Assembly: GCF_018374135.1 (NCBI RefSeq) | Contig: NZ_JAHAFS010000004.1 | Span: 74,857 to 138,856, forward strand | Direction of reading: 5' to 3' | DNA length: 64,000 nucleotides | Source of the DNA: Campylobacter gracilis | GTDB taxonomy: Bacteria; Campylobacterota; Campylobacteria; Campylobacterales; Campylobacteraceae | In this document: positions 44,328 through 52,436 of the stretch, one piece after another | How the letters are laid out: every line of letters begins with the position of its first letter | Position numbering within the stretch: the first letter of the stretch is position 1 | Translations under genes and position numbers: made by a program | Notes under the pieces: generated by a model | The model's database searches: none | Told to the model about the DNA's origin: nothing | The model's input: the letters and a program-made list of their open reading frames with translations, nothing else

Positions 44328-45602
44328 CTAGCACTGCCGTATCTTTGCGAAATACGCTGCCTTCATCGCCTCCTCAAACGCGTCGTTGCTTTCGTACTCG
44401 TGCCCCAAAACCTCGCGCCACAGGCTCGCATCCTCCATGCAGAGGTAGAAAAACACTCGCTCGCGCCACGGCGAAAGCGCGTCCGCGGCAAATTTGAAAA
44501 GCTCGCGCTTGATCTGCAGCGGATAAGACAGCTTGCCGTTCGCGTCTGCAAGTGGCATCTGCAGAATTTTGCTCCGTAGCCCGCGAGAGCGCAGCTTTTT
44601 TACGACGGGTTTGATGAAGGTAAGCGTGCCGAGCGAGACCATTGCAACATTGCTTGGATCGAAGCTGCGCAGCAGCCGCTCAAAAACCGCGCCGTAATCG
44701 TTTTGCCACCCCTCGTACCAAACCATCGGGTGGAAGTGAAAGCCCACCAAAATGCCGCGCGCCGCGAGCGCTTCGGCTGCCGCCAGCCGCGCATCCAGGC
44801 TCGCGCTTAGATGCTCCTCGTTCGCTATGATCGCGGGGGTATTTAGCGAGAAGGTGACGATGAGGTTGCGCGGGATCTCGCACTGCAGGAAAAACCGGAT
44901 GTTGTTCGACTTGCTTTTAAGCTCCAAAATCACGTTTTCATGCCGCGCCGCAAAGTCCGTTAGCGCGCTTAAAATGCCGAAGCGATCGCCCCACATGAGC
45001 GAGTCGGAGCTCTGCCCCGTGCCGATGTGGTAGCTGCGCGCGGGATCGAGCCGCAGGCGCGCTAAATTTGCCGCGAAATTCTCGTCAAAGCCGATTTTCC
45101 CCTGCTTGTAAAATGAGCCGATCGCGCAATAGGAGCAGTCAAAGCCGCACGAATTAACGGCATCGAGCGTCAGCAGATTGCAGCAGCGGGTGTTTTCGCT
45201 CGCCACCGGACAGCGCCCCAAAGCTATGCGATCTGCGCGAAAGGAGGAAATTTCAAATTTTTTCGGCGCGTAATCGCTTTTGAAGCTCGCGTACGAGTGC
45301 GGGCGCGACTTTAGCTCAAGCCAGGCTTCGCGCACGAAATTAAAAATTTGCTCGCCGTTTGGGACTTTCCCTGTTTTATTAAATTTGGCTTTATTAAAAT
45401 TTAGCTCGCACTGCCCGTCTGCAAGCAGCTCATAAACGGGTGTCTCGTCCCACGCCTCAAAATCGCTCGCAAACTCCGCAAGCTGCTTTCGTTGCTGAAA
45501 TGAAAAGTGAAATTTCTCAAATAGCGCGCCCAAAAACGCGCTCGATCGCTCGCTCAGATTCACGCCAAAATGCGCGCCCAGCTCCTTTTTCGCCTCCGTC
45601 AT
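44328..45602 (-). CDS. Spore-photoproduct-lyase-like radical SAM protein
   Basis: A 424-aa radical SAM enzyme. The cluster motif is NSCGFDCSYCAIGSFYKQ (C-x3-C-x2-C, near residue 150). Upstream RADRIALGRCPVASENTRCCNLLTLDAV and downstream VGFHFHPMVWYEGWQNDYG match the spore photoproduct lyase (SplB) family, in which a 5'-deoxyadenosyl radical repairs a thymine dimer of spores. Campylobacter makes no spores, so the true substrate is likely different or the enzyme repairs other DNA lesions. The start at 45602 is the first ATG with a helical N-terminus of about 100 residues. It stands alone. Confidence 0.82.
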   Translation of the reverse strand: MTEAKKELGAHFGVNLSERSSAFLGALFEKFHFSFQQRKQLAEFASDFEAWDETPVYELLADGQCELNFNKAKFNKTGKVPNGEQIFNFVREAWLELKSRPHSYASFKSDYAPKKFEISSFRADRIALGRCPVASENTRCCNLLTLDAVNSCGFDCSYCAIGSFYKQGKIGFDENFAANLARLRLDPARSYHIGTGQSSDSLMWGDRFGILSALTDFAARHENVILELKSKSNNIRFFLQCEIPRNLIVTFSLNTPAIIANEEHLSASLDARLAAAEALAARGILVGFHFHPMVWYEGWQNDYGAVFERLLRSFDPSNVAMVSLGTLTFIKPVVKKLRSRGLRSKILQMPLADANGKLSYPLQIKRELFKFAADALSPWRERVFFYLCMEDASLWREVLGHEYESNDAFEEAMKAAYFAKIRQC

Positions 45603-45675
45603 CTTGCTCCGCTTCGTTTAAATTTTGCAAATTATACTTAAATTTCGCGCGCCATCACTGAAAATCGTTGAAATT

Positions 45676-46155
45676 TCAGATCGCGCTATAGAATAGTCGC
45701 TCGAAATAGAAGGCATAAGCTAGCGTAATAGCGACGTTTAGGATCAAAATTCCGCCGAGCGCAAACTTTTGCGGGATTTTTTTGACGCCAGTTCGGTAGT
45801 AATACGGCAGAGCACAGAAAAACGCGGGCAGCACGAGCAGAGCGATACCTAGCGGTATGCCCGCGCCGCCGATGCCTATCTCGGCACTGCGCACAAACTG
45901 CGCCATGGCAGGGAATTTATGAACGGCGAATATGGCCGCTGCAAAAAGTAGCTGCACGCAGACGCAGTAAAATAGGTAGCGCACGCCTACTAGAGCGTCT
46001 TTTAGCCATAGCCCGATGCAGAAAAATACTAGCAAAAGAGCTAAAAAGACCAATAAGGGCGGATCCGCGAGCAAATCCGCCACGGCATACGCGCAGGCCG
46101 CGACGCACACGCACGCCAAGAGGGCGAAACATAGATAAGAGCCTTTTATTTTCAT
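45676..46155 (-). CDS. Small multi-pass membrane protein
   Basis: A 159-aa protein that is almost entirely hydrophobic: about five TM segments (8-28, 32-50, 55-80, 92-115, 132-153) with a GIGGAGIPLGIALLVLPAFFCALPYYYR loop region. AGGAGAAACG precedes ATG 46155. No known family is recognised. It may be co-transcribed with the nucleosidase-like gene, about 97 bp upstream on the same strand. Confidence 0.65.
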   Translation of the reverse strand: MKIKGSYLCFALLACVCVAACAYAVADLLADPPLLVFLALLLVFFCIGLWLKDALVGVRYLFYCVCVQLLFAAAIFAVHKFPAMAQFVRSAEIGIGGAGIPLGIALLVLPAFFCALPYYYRTGVKKIPQKFALGGILILNVAITLAYAFYFERLFYSAI

Positions 46156-46252
46156 CGTTTCTCCTGTGACTTTGCAATACCTTCAAATTCCGCGACGTAT
46201 TTGGCGTATGAAGCCAAAATTTCATCTCTCGGCTCGGTTTTTTGCATACGCT

Positions 46253-47419
46253 TTAGTAGTTAAATTTGCTCTTTATCGCGGCACGGATTTGCGGCAGGTG
46301 CGCCTTTACAAGCTCATAGACGAAGCTTTTGCAAAGCCGTTCGCCGCCCAAATGATCGCTTACGATCTTCATCATCGCCCACGGCACGCCCGCGCGCTCG
46401 CAAGCGTTCACAAAAAGCGCGCTCTCCATATCGTAAAGCCTGATGCCGCGATTTGCGCACCCGCGGGTAGCGTCTTTTGCCGTGCACGACGTATTTTGTG
46501 TTGCGCGCGTTGCGGTATTCGTTGCGACGCTGCACTCACCTACCGCGATTTGCACAGGCTTCGCGCTCGCTAAATTTTGCGCCTTAACTTGCGTTGCGCC
46601 TTGTATTTCAGCCCGCGTCGCATCGCGCGTGAAATTTTTTGTATTTGCTGCGCCATTCGTTCCTTGCGTTGGGGTTTGTGCGTTTATCTCGCCGCACGCC
46701 TCGATCGCTGCGATATTTGCCTCATCGGTCCGCTCCGCTGCGTTTAAAATTTTAGGCTCGCTTACGCAGATTAAATTTGCCCGCAACTTGCCGTCCGAGC
46801 TCGCGCCATAAAATTTCTGCTCGCAAACGTTTTGAAATTTTAGAGCTTGCTCGCTGTGTTCCCCAACCTGCGAGCGATAAAATTTCGATACGTCCTCGCC
46901 GTAAAATTCCTGCGCTGTCGTGTCGTCAAAGTAAAACGCCTCGCCGATTTGCACGCCTTTATCCGCGCAGCCGCAGACGCCTATGTTTAACGCAAAGTCC
47001 ACGCGCCGCGAAAGTAAAATTTCACCAAAGCGCTCTGAATTTCGCGTGGAGCCAAGATCTAAAATTTTAAAATTTTCAGTCGCATTTTGCCTGGAGTCAG
47101 CTTTTGCGCCGCTGCCGCAGAGCGCGCCCGCATCCGAAGAATGCTTAAATTTTACGTCTGCGCCGCGCCGATCTTTGCAGAGCTCGCGCCCGAATTCTGC
47201 GTCCGTATCGGGACTGCGAACAAATTCTGCGCCGGGTTCGCTCTTAAATTCTATTTCTATGCCGCTCGCAGCACCCGCTTCAAATTTAGCCCCAAACCTC
47301 ACGCCGCAGATGTATAGAAGCATCTGCTCGCCTGCGAACAGATCGCCGCCGCGCGTAAGTTTAAAACTCTCGATTATCGCTTGAGCTTCGCAGCGCAAAG
47401 CCGTACAGATCAGTATCAT
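46253..47419 (-). CDS. Nucleoside phosphorylase/nucleosidase-fold protein with large insertions
   Basis: A 388-aa protein of the PNP/MTAN fold. The recognisable pieces are the start MILICTALRCEAQAIIESF, the middle FALNIGVCGCADKGVQIGEAFYFDD, and the end RLYDMESALFVNACERAGVPWAMMKIVSDHLGG with the conserved D-ME-A catalytic segment. Between them are two long low-complexity insertions (about 48-132 and 165-315) rich in Ala, Thr, Glu and Asn, so the protein is about 150 residues longer than usual. The insertions are encoded by DNA with AAATTT/AAATTTTA words. A nucleosidase role is inferred; substrate unknown. It is divergent from uvrA. Confidence 0.68.
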   Translation of the reverse strand: MILICTALRCEAQAIIESFKLTRGGDLFAGEQMLLYICGVRFGAKFEAGAASGIEIEFKSEPGAEFVRSPDTDAEFGRELCKDRRGADVKFKHSSDAGALCGSGAKADSRQNATENFKILDLGSTRNSERFGEILLSRRVDFALNIGVCGCADKGVQIGEAFYFDDTTAQEFYGEDVSKFYRSQVGEHSEQALKFQNVCEQKFYGASSDGKLRANLICVSEPKILNAAERTDEANIAAIEACGEINAQTPTQGTNGAANTKNFTRDATRAEIQGATQVKAQNLASAKPVQIAVGECSVATNTATRATQNTSCTAKDATRGCANRGIRLYDMESALFVNACERAGVPWAMMKIVSDHLGGERLCKSFVYELVKAHLPQIRAAIKSKFNY

Positions 47420-47458
47420 TTGCCGCCTTTGTTAAAACCGCATTTTAACAATTTGAGC

Positions 47459-47464
47459 TATAAT
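47459..47464 (+). promoter_or_regulatory. -10 box of uvrA
   Basis: TATAAT preceded by TTTAACAATTTGAGC; nearly the same words (TTTAACAAATTTGAGC then TATAAT) precede panC at 53602-53623. The ATG follows at 47495 after AAAAGGGCG. Confidence 0.6.
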
Positions 47465-47494
47465 GTAAGATTAATTTGGCACAAAAGGGCGAAA

Positions 47495-50341
47495 ATGAAC
47501 GATCTCATCACCATCACGGGCGCGCGCGAGCACAATCTGAAAAATATAAATTTGCAAATTCCAAAGGACAAACTCGTCGTTTTTACAGGCCTTAGCGGCA
47601 GCGGCAAGAGCACGCTGGCGTTTGATACGCTATATGCCGAGGGGCAGCGCAGATACGTCGAGAGCCTAAGCAGCTACGCGAGGCAGTTTTTAGACCGCGT
47701 AGGCAAACCCGACGTCGATAAGATCGACGGTCTGACGCCTGCGATCGCGATCGATCAAAAAACGACGTCGAAAAACCCGCGCTCGACGGTCGGCACGATC
47801 ACTGAAATTTACGACTATCTGCGCCTCTTATATGCGCGCGTGGGGGTGCAGCACTGCCACAAATGCGACAAGCCGATCTCAAAGATGAGCTCCAGCGACA
47901 TCATCGCCGAGATTATGAAGCTGCCGCGTGGCGCAAAGGTGATCTTGGGCGCGCCCTTGGTGCGCGAGAAAAAGGGCAGCTTCGCCGATATGCTACAAAG
48001 CTTGCGCGAGCAGGGCTACGTGCGCGCTCAGATCGACGGCGTGCTGGTACGACTGGACGAAGAGATCGAGCTAAGCAAGACGAAAAAGCACTCGATCAAG
48101 GTTATCATCGACCGCACGATCATCGACGAGGAAAATTCCATCCGTATCGCAAGCGACGTCGAAAAGGCACTCAAGCTCAGCTTCGGCGAGCTTGAGGTGG
48201 AGATCGCAAACGCCGCCGAGTTGGGGCTTGCGCAGAGCCTGATCCACTACAGCGAGCATATGGCGTGCTTTGATTGTAAAATTTCATTCAAGCCGCTCGA
48301 GCCGCTCGCGTTTAGTTTTAACTCCCCAAAGGGCGCGTGCGAGAGCTGCGACGGGCTGGGGATAAAATTTAGCCTCGATCTAGGCAAGATCATCAACGAA
48401 AACGCCTCGATCGAAGGCGGCGCGATCAAGGTGATGTCGGGATTTAACAAGAGCTATTATTATAAATTTTTGCTCGGATTTTGCGAAGCAAACGGCATAA
48501 ACGTTAAAATTCCATATGCAAATCTAAGCGAGGAGCAAAAAAAGCTGATCCTTTACGGCAGCGTCAAAGAGATCGATTTTTACTGGAAAAAACACAAGCT
48601 CACGCGCAAATTTGAGGGCGCGATCAAATACGCCTACGATCTGCTCAAAAACGAAAGCGATCTGGACGATTATATGAGCGAAAAAATCTGCCCCGACTGC
48701 GGCGGGCTGCGCCTACGCCCCGAAAGCCTAGCCGTAAAGGTCGCAGATAAGGGCATCGGCGACGTGATAAATATGAGCATCGCAGACTGCGTGGAATTTT
48801 TCAGCGACGAGAAGCGGTTTTCAAATTTAAGCGAAAAGGACGCGCAGATCGCAGCGCCAATCCTAAAAGAGATCAACGAAAGGTTGTTTTTCTTAAAGGA
48901 CGTGGGGCTTGGATACCTCACGCTGGGGCGCGATGCGCGCACCATCAGCGGCGGCGAAGCGCAGCGTATCCGTATCGCAAGCCAGATCGGCTCTGGTCTT
49001 AGCGGCGTGATGTATGTGCTTGACGAGCCTAGCATCGGGCTTCACGAGCGCGATACGCAAAAGCTCATCAAGACGCTGCGAAGCTTGCAAGAAAAGGGAA
49101 ATTCCGTAATCGTCGTTGAGCACGATAAAAAAACGATCGAGGCGGCGGACTTCGTCGTAGATATTGGCCCCGGGGCTGGCAATCTAGGCGGCGAGGTCGT
49201 ATTCGCAGGAGACGTCGCGCATCTGCTTAAAAGCAATACGCAAACCGCGCTGTATCTGAATAACCAAAAGGAGATAAACTACCAAAAGCACCGCAAGCAG
49301 GAGCTTTGGCTAAGTATCAAAAACGTAAATATCAATAATATCCACGGCCTTTGCGCGAAATTTCCGCTGCGAAATTTAGTCGGCATCACGGGCGTTAGCG
49401 GCAGCGGCAAGAGCTCGCTGGTGCTGCAAACCATCCTGCCGACGGCACTTGAGGAGCTAAATCGCGCCAAAAAGGTGCACGCGGTAAAGGACGCTAAAAT
49501 TTCGGGGCTTGAGAGCCTAGATAAAGTGATCTATCTGGATCAAACCCCGATCGGACGCACCCCGCGCAGCAATCCCGCGACCTACACGGGGGTGATGGAC
49601 GAGATCCGCGCGCTTTTTGCCGCGACAAAAGAAGCGCAGCTGCGCGGATACAAGATCGGCCGCTTCAGCTTCAACGTCAAAGGCGGGCGCTGCGAAAAAT
49701 GCGCGGGCGAGGGCGAGATCACGATCGAGATGCACTTTTTGCCCGATATCAGCGTCGTTTGCGACGTCTGCCACGGCACGAGATACAACGCGCAGACGCT
49801 TGAAATTTTATACAAAAACAAAAGCATAGCCGACGTTTTGGCGATGAGTATCGACGAGGCGCTCGAGTTTTTCAAAGCCGTGCCTAAAATTTATCAAAAG
49901 CTAAAGACGCTCGCGGACGTCGGGCTCGGCTACGTTTCGTTAGGCCAACCCGCCACGACGCTTAGCGGCGGCGAAGCACAGCGCGTCAAGCTCGCTAAAG
50001 AGCTAAGCCGCACCGACACGGGCAACACGCTGTATATCCTGGACGAGCCCACGACGGGGCTACATTTTGCAGACGTAGATCACCTGGTAGCGGTGCTGCA
50101 CCATTTTGTCGATCTGGGAAATTCCGTCTTTGTGATCGAGCACAATCTGGACGTCATCAAAAACTGCGATTATATCATCGACATGGGGCCCGAGGGCGGC
50201 GAGGGCGGCGGACAGATCGTCGCTTGCGGCACCCCAGAAAAGCTCGCAAAAGATTTCAAAAAGACGGGTAGCTACACGGGGGAATTTTTGGCGCAGGAGC
50301 TAACGGCGATGAAGAGCGCGAGCAAAAATAAGCGAGGTTAA
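47495..50341 (+). CDS. uvrA: Excinuclease ABC subunit A
   Basis: UvrA finds bulky DNA lesions and loads UvrB in nucleotide excision repair. The 948-aa product (E. coli 940) has both ABC ATPase modules: Walker A GLSGSGKSTLAF near residue 33 and GVSGSGKSSLVL near 635, signature segments with ISGGEAQR and LSGGEAQR, and zinc modules with CHKCDKPIS, CFDCKIS...CESCDG and CEKCAGEG...CDVCHG. The ATG at 47495 fits AAAAGGG and the family start MNDLITITGAREHNLKNI; the longer reading from 47381 precedes the promoter. The next gene starts 27 bp after its stop. Confidence 0.97.
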   Translation: MNDLITITGAREHNLKNINLQIPKDKLVVFTGLSGSGKSTLAFDTLYAEGQRRYVESLSSYARQFLDRVGKPDVDKIDGLTPAIAIDQKTTSKNPRSTVGTITEIYDYLRLLYARVGVQHCHKCDKPISKMSSSDIIAEIMKLPRGAKVILGAPLVREKKGSFADMLQSLREQGYVRAQIDGVLVRLDEEIELSKTKKHSIKVIIDRTIIDEENSIRIASDVEKALKLSFGELEVEIANAAELGLAQSLIHYSEHMACFDCKISFKPLEPLAFSFNSPKGACESCDGLGIKFSLDLGKIINENASIEGGAIKVMSGFNKSYYYKFLLGFCEANGINVKIPYANLSEEQKKLILYGSVKEIDFYWKKHKLTRKFEGAIKYAYDLLKNESDLDDYMSEKICPDCGGLRLRPESLAVKVADKGIGDVINMSIADCVEFFSDEKRFSNLSEKDAQIAAPILKEINERLFFLKDVGLGYLTLGRDARTISGGEAQRIRIASQIGSGLSGVMYVLDEPSIGLHERDTQKLIKTLRSLQEKGNSVIVVEHDKKTIEAADFVVDIGPGAGNLGGEVVFAGDVAHLLKSNTQTALYLNNQKEINYQKHRKQELWLSIKNVNINNIHGLCAKFPLRNLVGITGVSGSGKSSLVLQTILPTALEELNRAKKVHAVKDAKISGLESLDKVIYLDQTPIGRTPRSNPATYTGVMDEIRALFAATKEAQLRGYKIGRFSFNVKGGRCEKCAGEGEITIEMHFLPDISVVCDVCHGTRYNAQTLEILYKNKSIADVLAMSIDEALEFFKAVPKIYQKLKTLADVGLGYVSLGQPATTLSGGEAQRVKLAKELSRTDTGNTLYILDEPTTGLHFADVDHLVAVLHHFVDLGNSVFVIEHNLDVIKNCDYIIDMGPEGGEGGGQIVACGTPEKLAKDFKKTGSYTGEFLAQELTAMKSASKNKRG

Positions 50342-50352
50342 AGCGCCTTATC

Positions 50353-50363
50353 GGGGGGGGGGG
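50353..50363 (+). repeat. Poly-G tract (G11), contingency-locus type
   Basis: Eleven consecutive G residues lie in the 27-bp gap between the uvrA stop and the ATG at 50369, ending five bases before that ATG. It is the only long G or C run seen in the window. In Campylobacter such tracts change length by slippage and switch gene expression. Because it sits where the ribosome binding site should be and no start codon lies between the uvrA stop and the tract, length change would alter initiation strength rather than reading frame. Confidence 0.85.
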
Positions 50364-50368
50364 CAAGA

Positions 50369-51040
50369 ATGGATCAAAGCAGGCTTGAGGAATTAAAAAG
50401 GCTACTACAAAAGCGGCATCAAGAGCCGAAGCGGGGCTTGGAACAAAATTCTAACGGCGAAAATTTTAAAGTCCTAAATTCTGAAACCAAAAATTCCGAA
50501 GTCTCAAATTTTAAAGTTTCGAATTCTGAATTCCTGAATTTTGAATCCCCGAATTCCGAAGGCTCAAATTTTGAAGCTTCGAATTCCGAATCCTTGAATT
50601 CTAGAGCTCCAAATTTCGAAGCTTCAAATTATGAAACCCTAAATTCCGATCCTGACGCTTTAAATTTAGAAGCCGAAGCGGATCAGAATTCTACCTGTGA
50701 AAACAATGCAGAGCCGCAAAATTTTATCTCGGATGACAGCGGCTCTTTGCAGCATAATCCCAAAGCTAGAGATTACGACAAAGATCCGCTAATCCTCAAA
50801 GATCATACTTATTATGACTATATGAAATACTCCATAGTTCCTACTATGGTAGGCTTGTTAATAGCGCTTGCATTTGCCACTATCGTAAATCCCATAAACA
50901 TTAAAATGTTTCGCCTCCTTCCTTTGGTCTTGGTAATATTCGTAACAAATTTTATAAATAGAGACGGCGCATACTTCGTGTTTTATAACGATAAATTTTA
51001 TATTACAATAAAAATAAGATTCGTAAAACGTTCGAGATAA
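50369..51040 (+). CDS. RDYDKEP-family repeat protein, N-terminal part of a frameshifted gene
   Basis: This 223-aa product is nearly identical at DNA level to the first 75 bases of the gene at 41653 and begins MDQSRLEELKRLLQKRHQ. Residues about 36-95 are twelve N-[SFY]-[EKR]-x-x pentapeptides. RDYDKDPLILK and one TM pair (about 150-190) follow, and the frame ends after YNDKFYITIKIRFVKRSR, where the paralogs continue with KNK and a C-terminal domain. That continuation is present in the next frame (51055-51453). Adding one A to the A5 run at 51010-51014 would restore a 361-aa protein, close to the 370-aa paralog. Either a real mutation, slippage or a sequencing error. Confidence 0.7.
   Translation: MDQSRLEELKRLLQKRHQEPKRGLEQNSNGENFKVLNSETKNSEVSNFKVSNSEFLNFESPNSEGSNFEASNSESLNSRAPNFEASNYETLNSDPDALNLEAEADQNSTCENNAEPQNFISDDSGSLQHNPKARDYDKDPLILKDHTYYDYMKYSIVPTMVGLLIALAFATIVNPINIKMFRLLPLVLVIFVTNFINRDGAYFVFYNDKFYITIKIRFVKRSR
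50470..50665 (+). repeat. 15-bp coding repeat inside the 50369 gene
   Basis: About twelve imperfect 15-bp units with cores like AATTCTGAA, AATTCCGAA, AATTTTGAA encode the pentapeptides. They are homologous to the array at 41360-41580; order and number of variants differ, so the arrays have changed since the copies split. Confidence 0.65.
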
Positions 51041-51054
51041 ATACAATCGGCGCT

Positions 51055-51453
51055 ATGGCTTTAAGCTTTGATTGGAGATGGAGCTGGAAACAAAAAATAC
51101 CTATTTATATAAAGGTCTTTCTTGTTCTTTGGTTTTTGCTCGGCTGCTATACGACGGGAGAGCCGATCAATGGCGTGGCGATAATCTTTACCTTTTGTTT
51201 CTCCATTTTAACTACCAAAGCCTATATGCATCTGCTTAGCGGTAGCCTCGGCTTTTTCGGTCTTCAGGATCAGCTTGTGCTTTATAAGGAAAACGCTGAG
51301 GTCGAGATACTAAATATCTTGATGGCGAATAAAGAGGAGTATCTGCAGCTGAGAGATTATTTTATGCAGACTATGCAAAAAGATATAAGCAACCTGCAAC
51401 GCACGATGTCGATTTTTAATGAAAAGATAGAATTTAGAAAATTTAAATTTTAA
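51055..51453 (+). CDS. C-terminal part of the frameshifted RDYDKEP-family gene
   Basis: A 132-aa open frame that begins with ATG 51055 but is best read as the continuation of the gene at 50369 after a frameshift. In this frame the codons before the ATG read NKNKIRKTFEINTIGA, comparable to FKNKTKCEKEMALKNI in the 239-aa paralog. Two TM segments (about 14-50 and 55-70) and the C-terminal NKEEYLQLRDYFMQTMQKDI match the other family members. Without the N-terminal half it has no obvious ribosome binding site, so it is probably not made as an independent protein. Confidence 0.6.
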   Translation: MALSFDWRWSWKQKIPIYIKVFLVLWFLLGCYTTGEPINGVAIIFTFCFSILTTKAYMHLLSGSLGFFGLQDQLVLYKENAEVEILNILMANKEEYLQLRDYFMQTMQKDISNLQRTMSIFNEKIEFRKFKF

Positions 51454-51630
51454 AGGCGTATGTTATGGAAGCAAATTGAGAAGGCAAGGAAAATTTTAGC
51501 TATTGCGGCTAGATAACAGAATTTCACGCAACAAATTCCATCCCATGATACGGCGGAATGGAATTTGAAAGCAGCTCATTCGTAGCGAGTAAATCTAAAA
51601 TAGAATTTTAAAATTTAAATCCCAAAAACG

Positions 51631-52068
51631 CTAGCCATTGTATCCTAAGCGGCGCATATTTGCGCACGCGTCCTTGTAGCCGTAATAGCACGAGATGCGG
51701 TATAGGTCAATGGCATTGAATTTATTTTGCTCCACGCCTTCACCTTTTTCAAACATCGCTGCGAGCTTCTGGCAAGCAGGGAAGTTTTGAGAGAGCGTGC
51801 AAGCGGCGTTATAGGCGTTGGCAGCAGAAGCATAGTCGCGCTTGGAATACATAGAATCCGCAAAATTTAAACACATTGCGCCATTGCCGTTTTTGCACGC
51901 ATCGCTTTGCACGACGCTGCCTTGTAAGTTCATCGCACGGATACCGTCTTGAACGTCGGCGAAAGAATATTTGCCGCTCTTTGGCGCATCGACTGCGCTC
52001 TTTGGCGCGTTGCTAACGCAGCCTGCCAAAAATACTCCGGCGGCAATCAAAGCTAGAATTTTTTTCAT
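51631..52068 (-). CDS. Lipoprotein with Sel1-like helical repeats
   Basis: A 145-aa exported lipoprotein. The signal MKKILALIAAGVFLAGC ends in a lipobox LAGC with the acylated Cys at 17. The mature part has four further Cys spaced in helical pairs (DACKNGNGAMCLN, AACTLSQNFPACQK, SCYYGYKDACAN), the pattern of disulfide-bridged Sel1/TPR-like repeats common in Helicobacter and Campylobacter secreted proteins. AAGGAGCAAAAT sets the start at 52068; longer readings upstream run through another gene. Role unknown. Confidence 0.8.
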   Translation of the reverse strand: MKKILALIAAGVFLAGCVSNAPKSAVDAPKSGKYSFADVQDGIRAMNLQGSVVQSDACKNGNGAMCLNFADSMYSKRDYASAANAYNAACTLSQNFPACQKLAAMFEKGEGVEQNKFNAIDLYRISCYYGYKDACANMRRLGYNG

Positions 52069-52078
52069 ATTTTGCTCC

Positions 52079-52414
52079 TTAATTTTTTGAAATTTGGCGA
52101 CCCAAAACGTAATAGGTCTCTTTGCCCGCGACCTTTTGCAGTTTGAGCTTAAATTTTTCCGACCAAGCGCTGATGATCTGCTCCACAGCGGTCTTGCGCT
52201 CCTCGTTCGTAGCGTCGTTTTTGATCTTAAAATACGGGTTTGAATTAGACATCGCCACGTGCGCACCGTAAATTTTAAGCTTATCGTTCAGCCCCACAAT
52301 GCGATCAAGCTCATTATCCTCAAAATCGCATTTCGATAAAATTCCTCGCAGCTGCGCGACCGTTGCGTCGTTTACGCTATATCCTAGCGCTAGCAAAATT
52401 CCATCTTCACTCAT
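52079..52414 (-). CDS. Conserved small cytoplasmic protein, unknown function
   Basis: A 111-aa protein starting MSEDGILLALGYSVNDATVAQLRGIL. ATG 52414 is chosen because AAAGG lies six bases before it; the ATG two codons earlier touches that site. It is predicted helical-beta with basic C-terminus (KFKLKLQKVAGKETYYVLGRQISKN). It lies 10 bp before the lipoprotein gene and 22 bp after prfB, so all three may be one transcript. No domain is recognised. Confidence 0.65.
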   Translation of the reverse strand: MSEDGILLALGYSVNDATVAQLRGILSKCDFEDNELDRIVGLNDKLKIYGAHVAMSNSNPYFKIKNDATNEERKTAVEQIISAWSEKFKLKLQKVAGKETYYVLGRQISKN

Positions 52415-52436
52415 TCTCATCCTTTCGAAAAAAAAT

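Noticed and set aside
46443..47384. Plus-strand frames of 97-133 aa opposite the nucleosidase-like gene
   Set aside because: Shadows of a GC-rich repetitive coding region; no ribosome binding sites.
47381..47494. Longer uvrA reading
   Set aside because: It would begin upstream of the -10 box at 47459-47464 and overlaps the divergent gene; the family start is at 47495.
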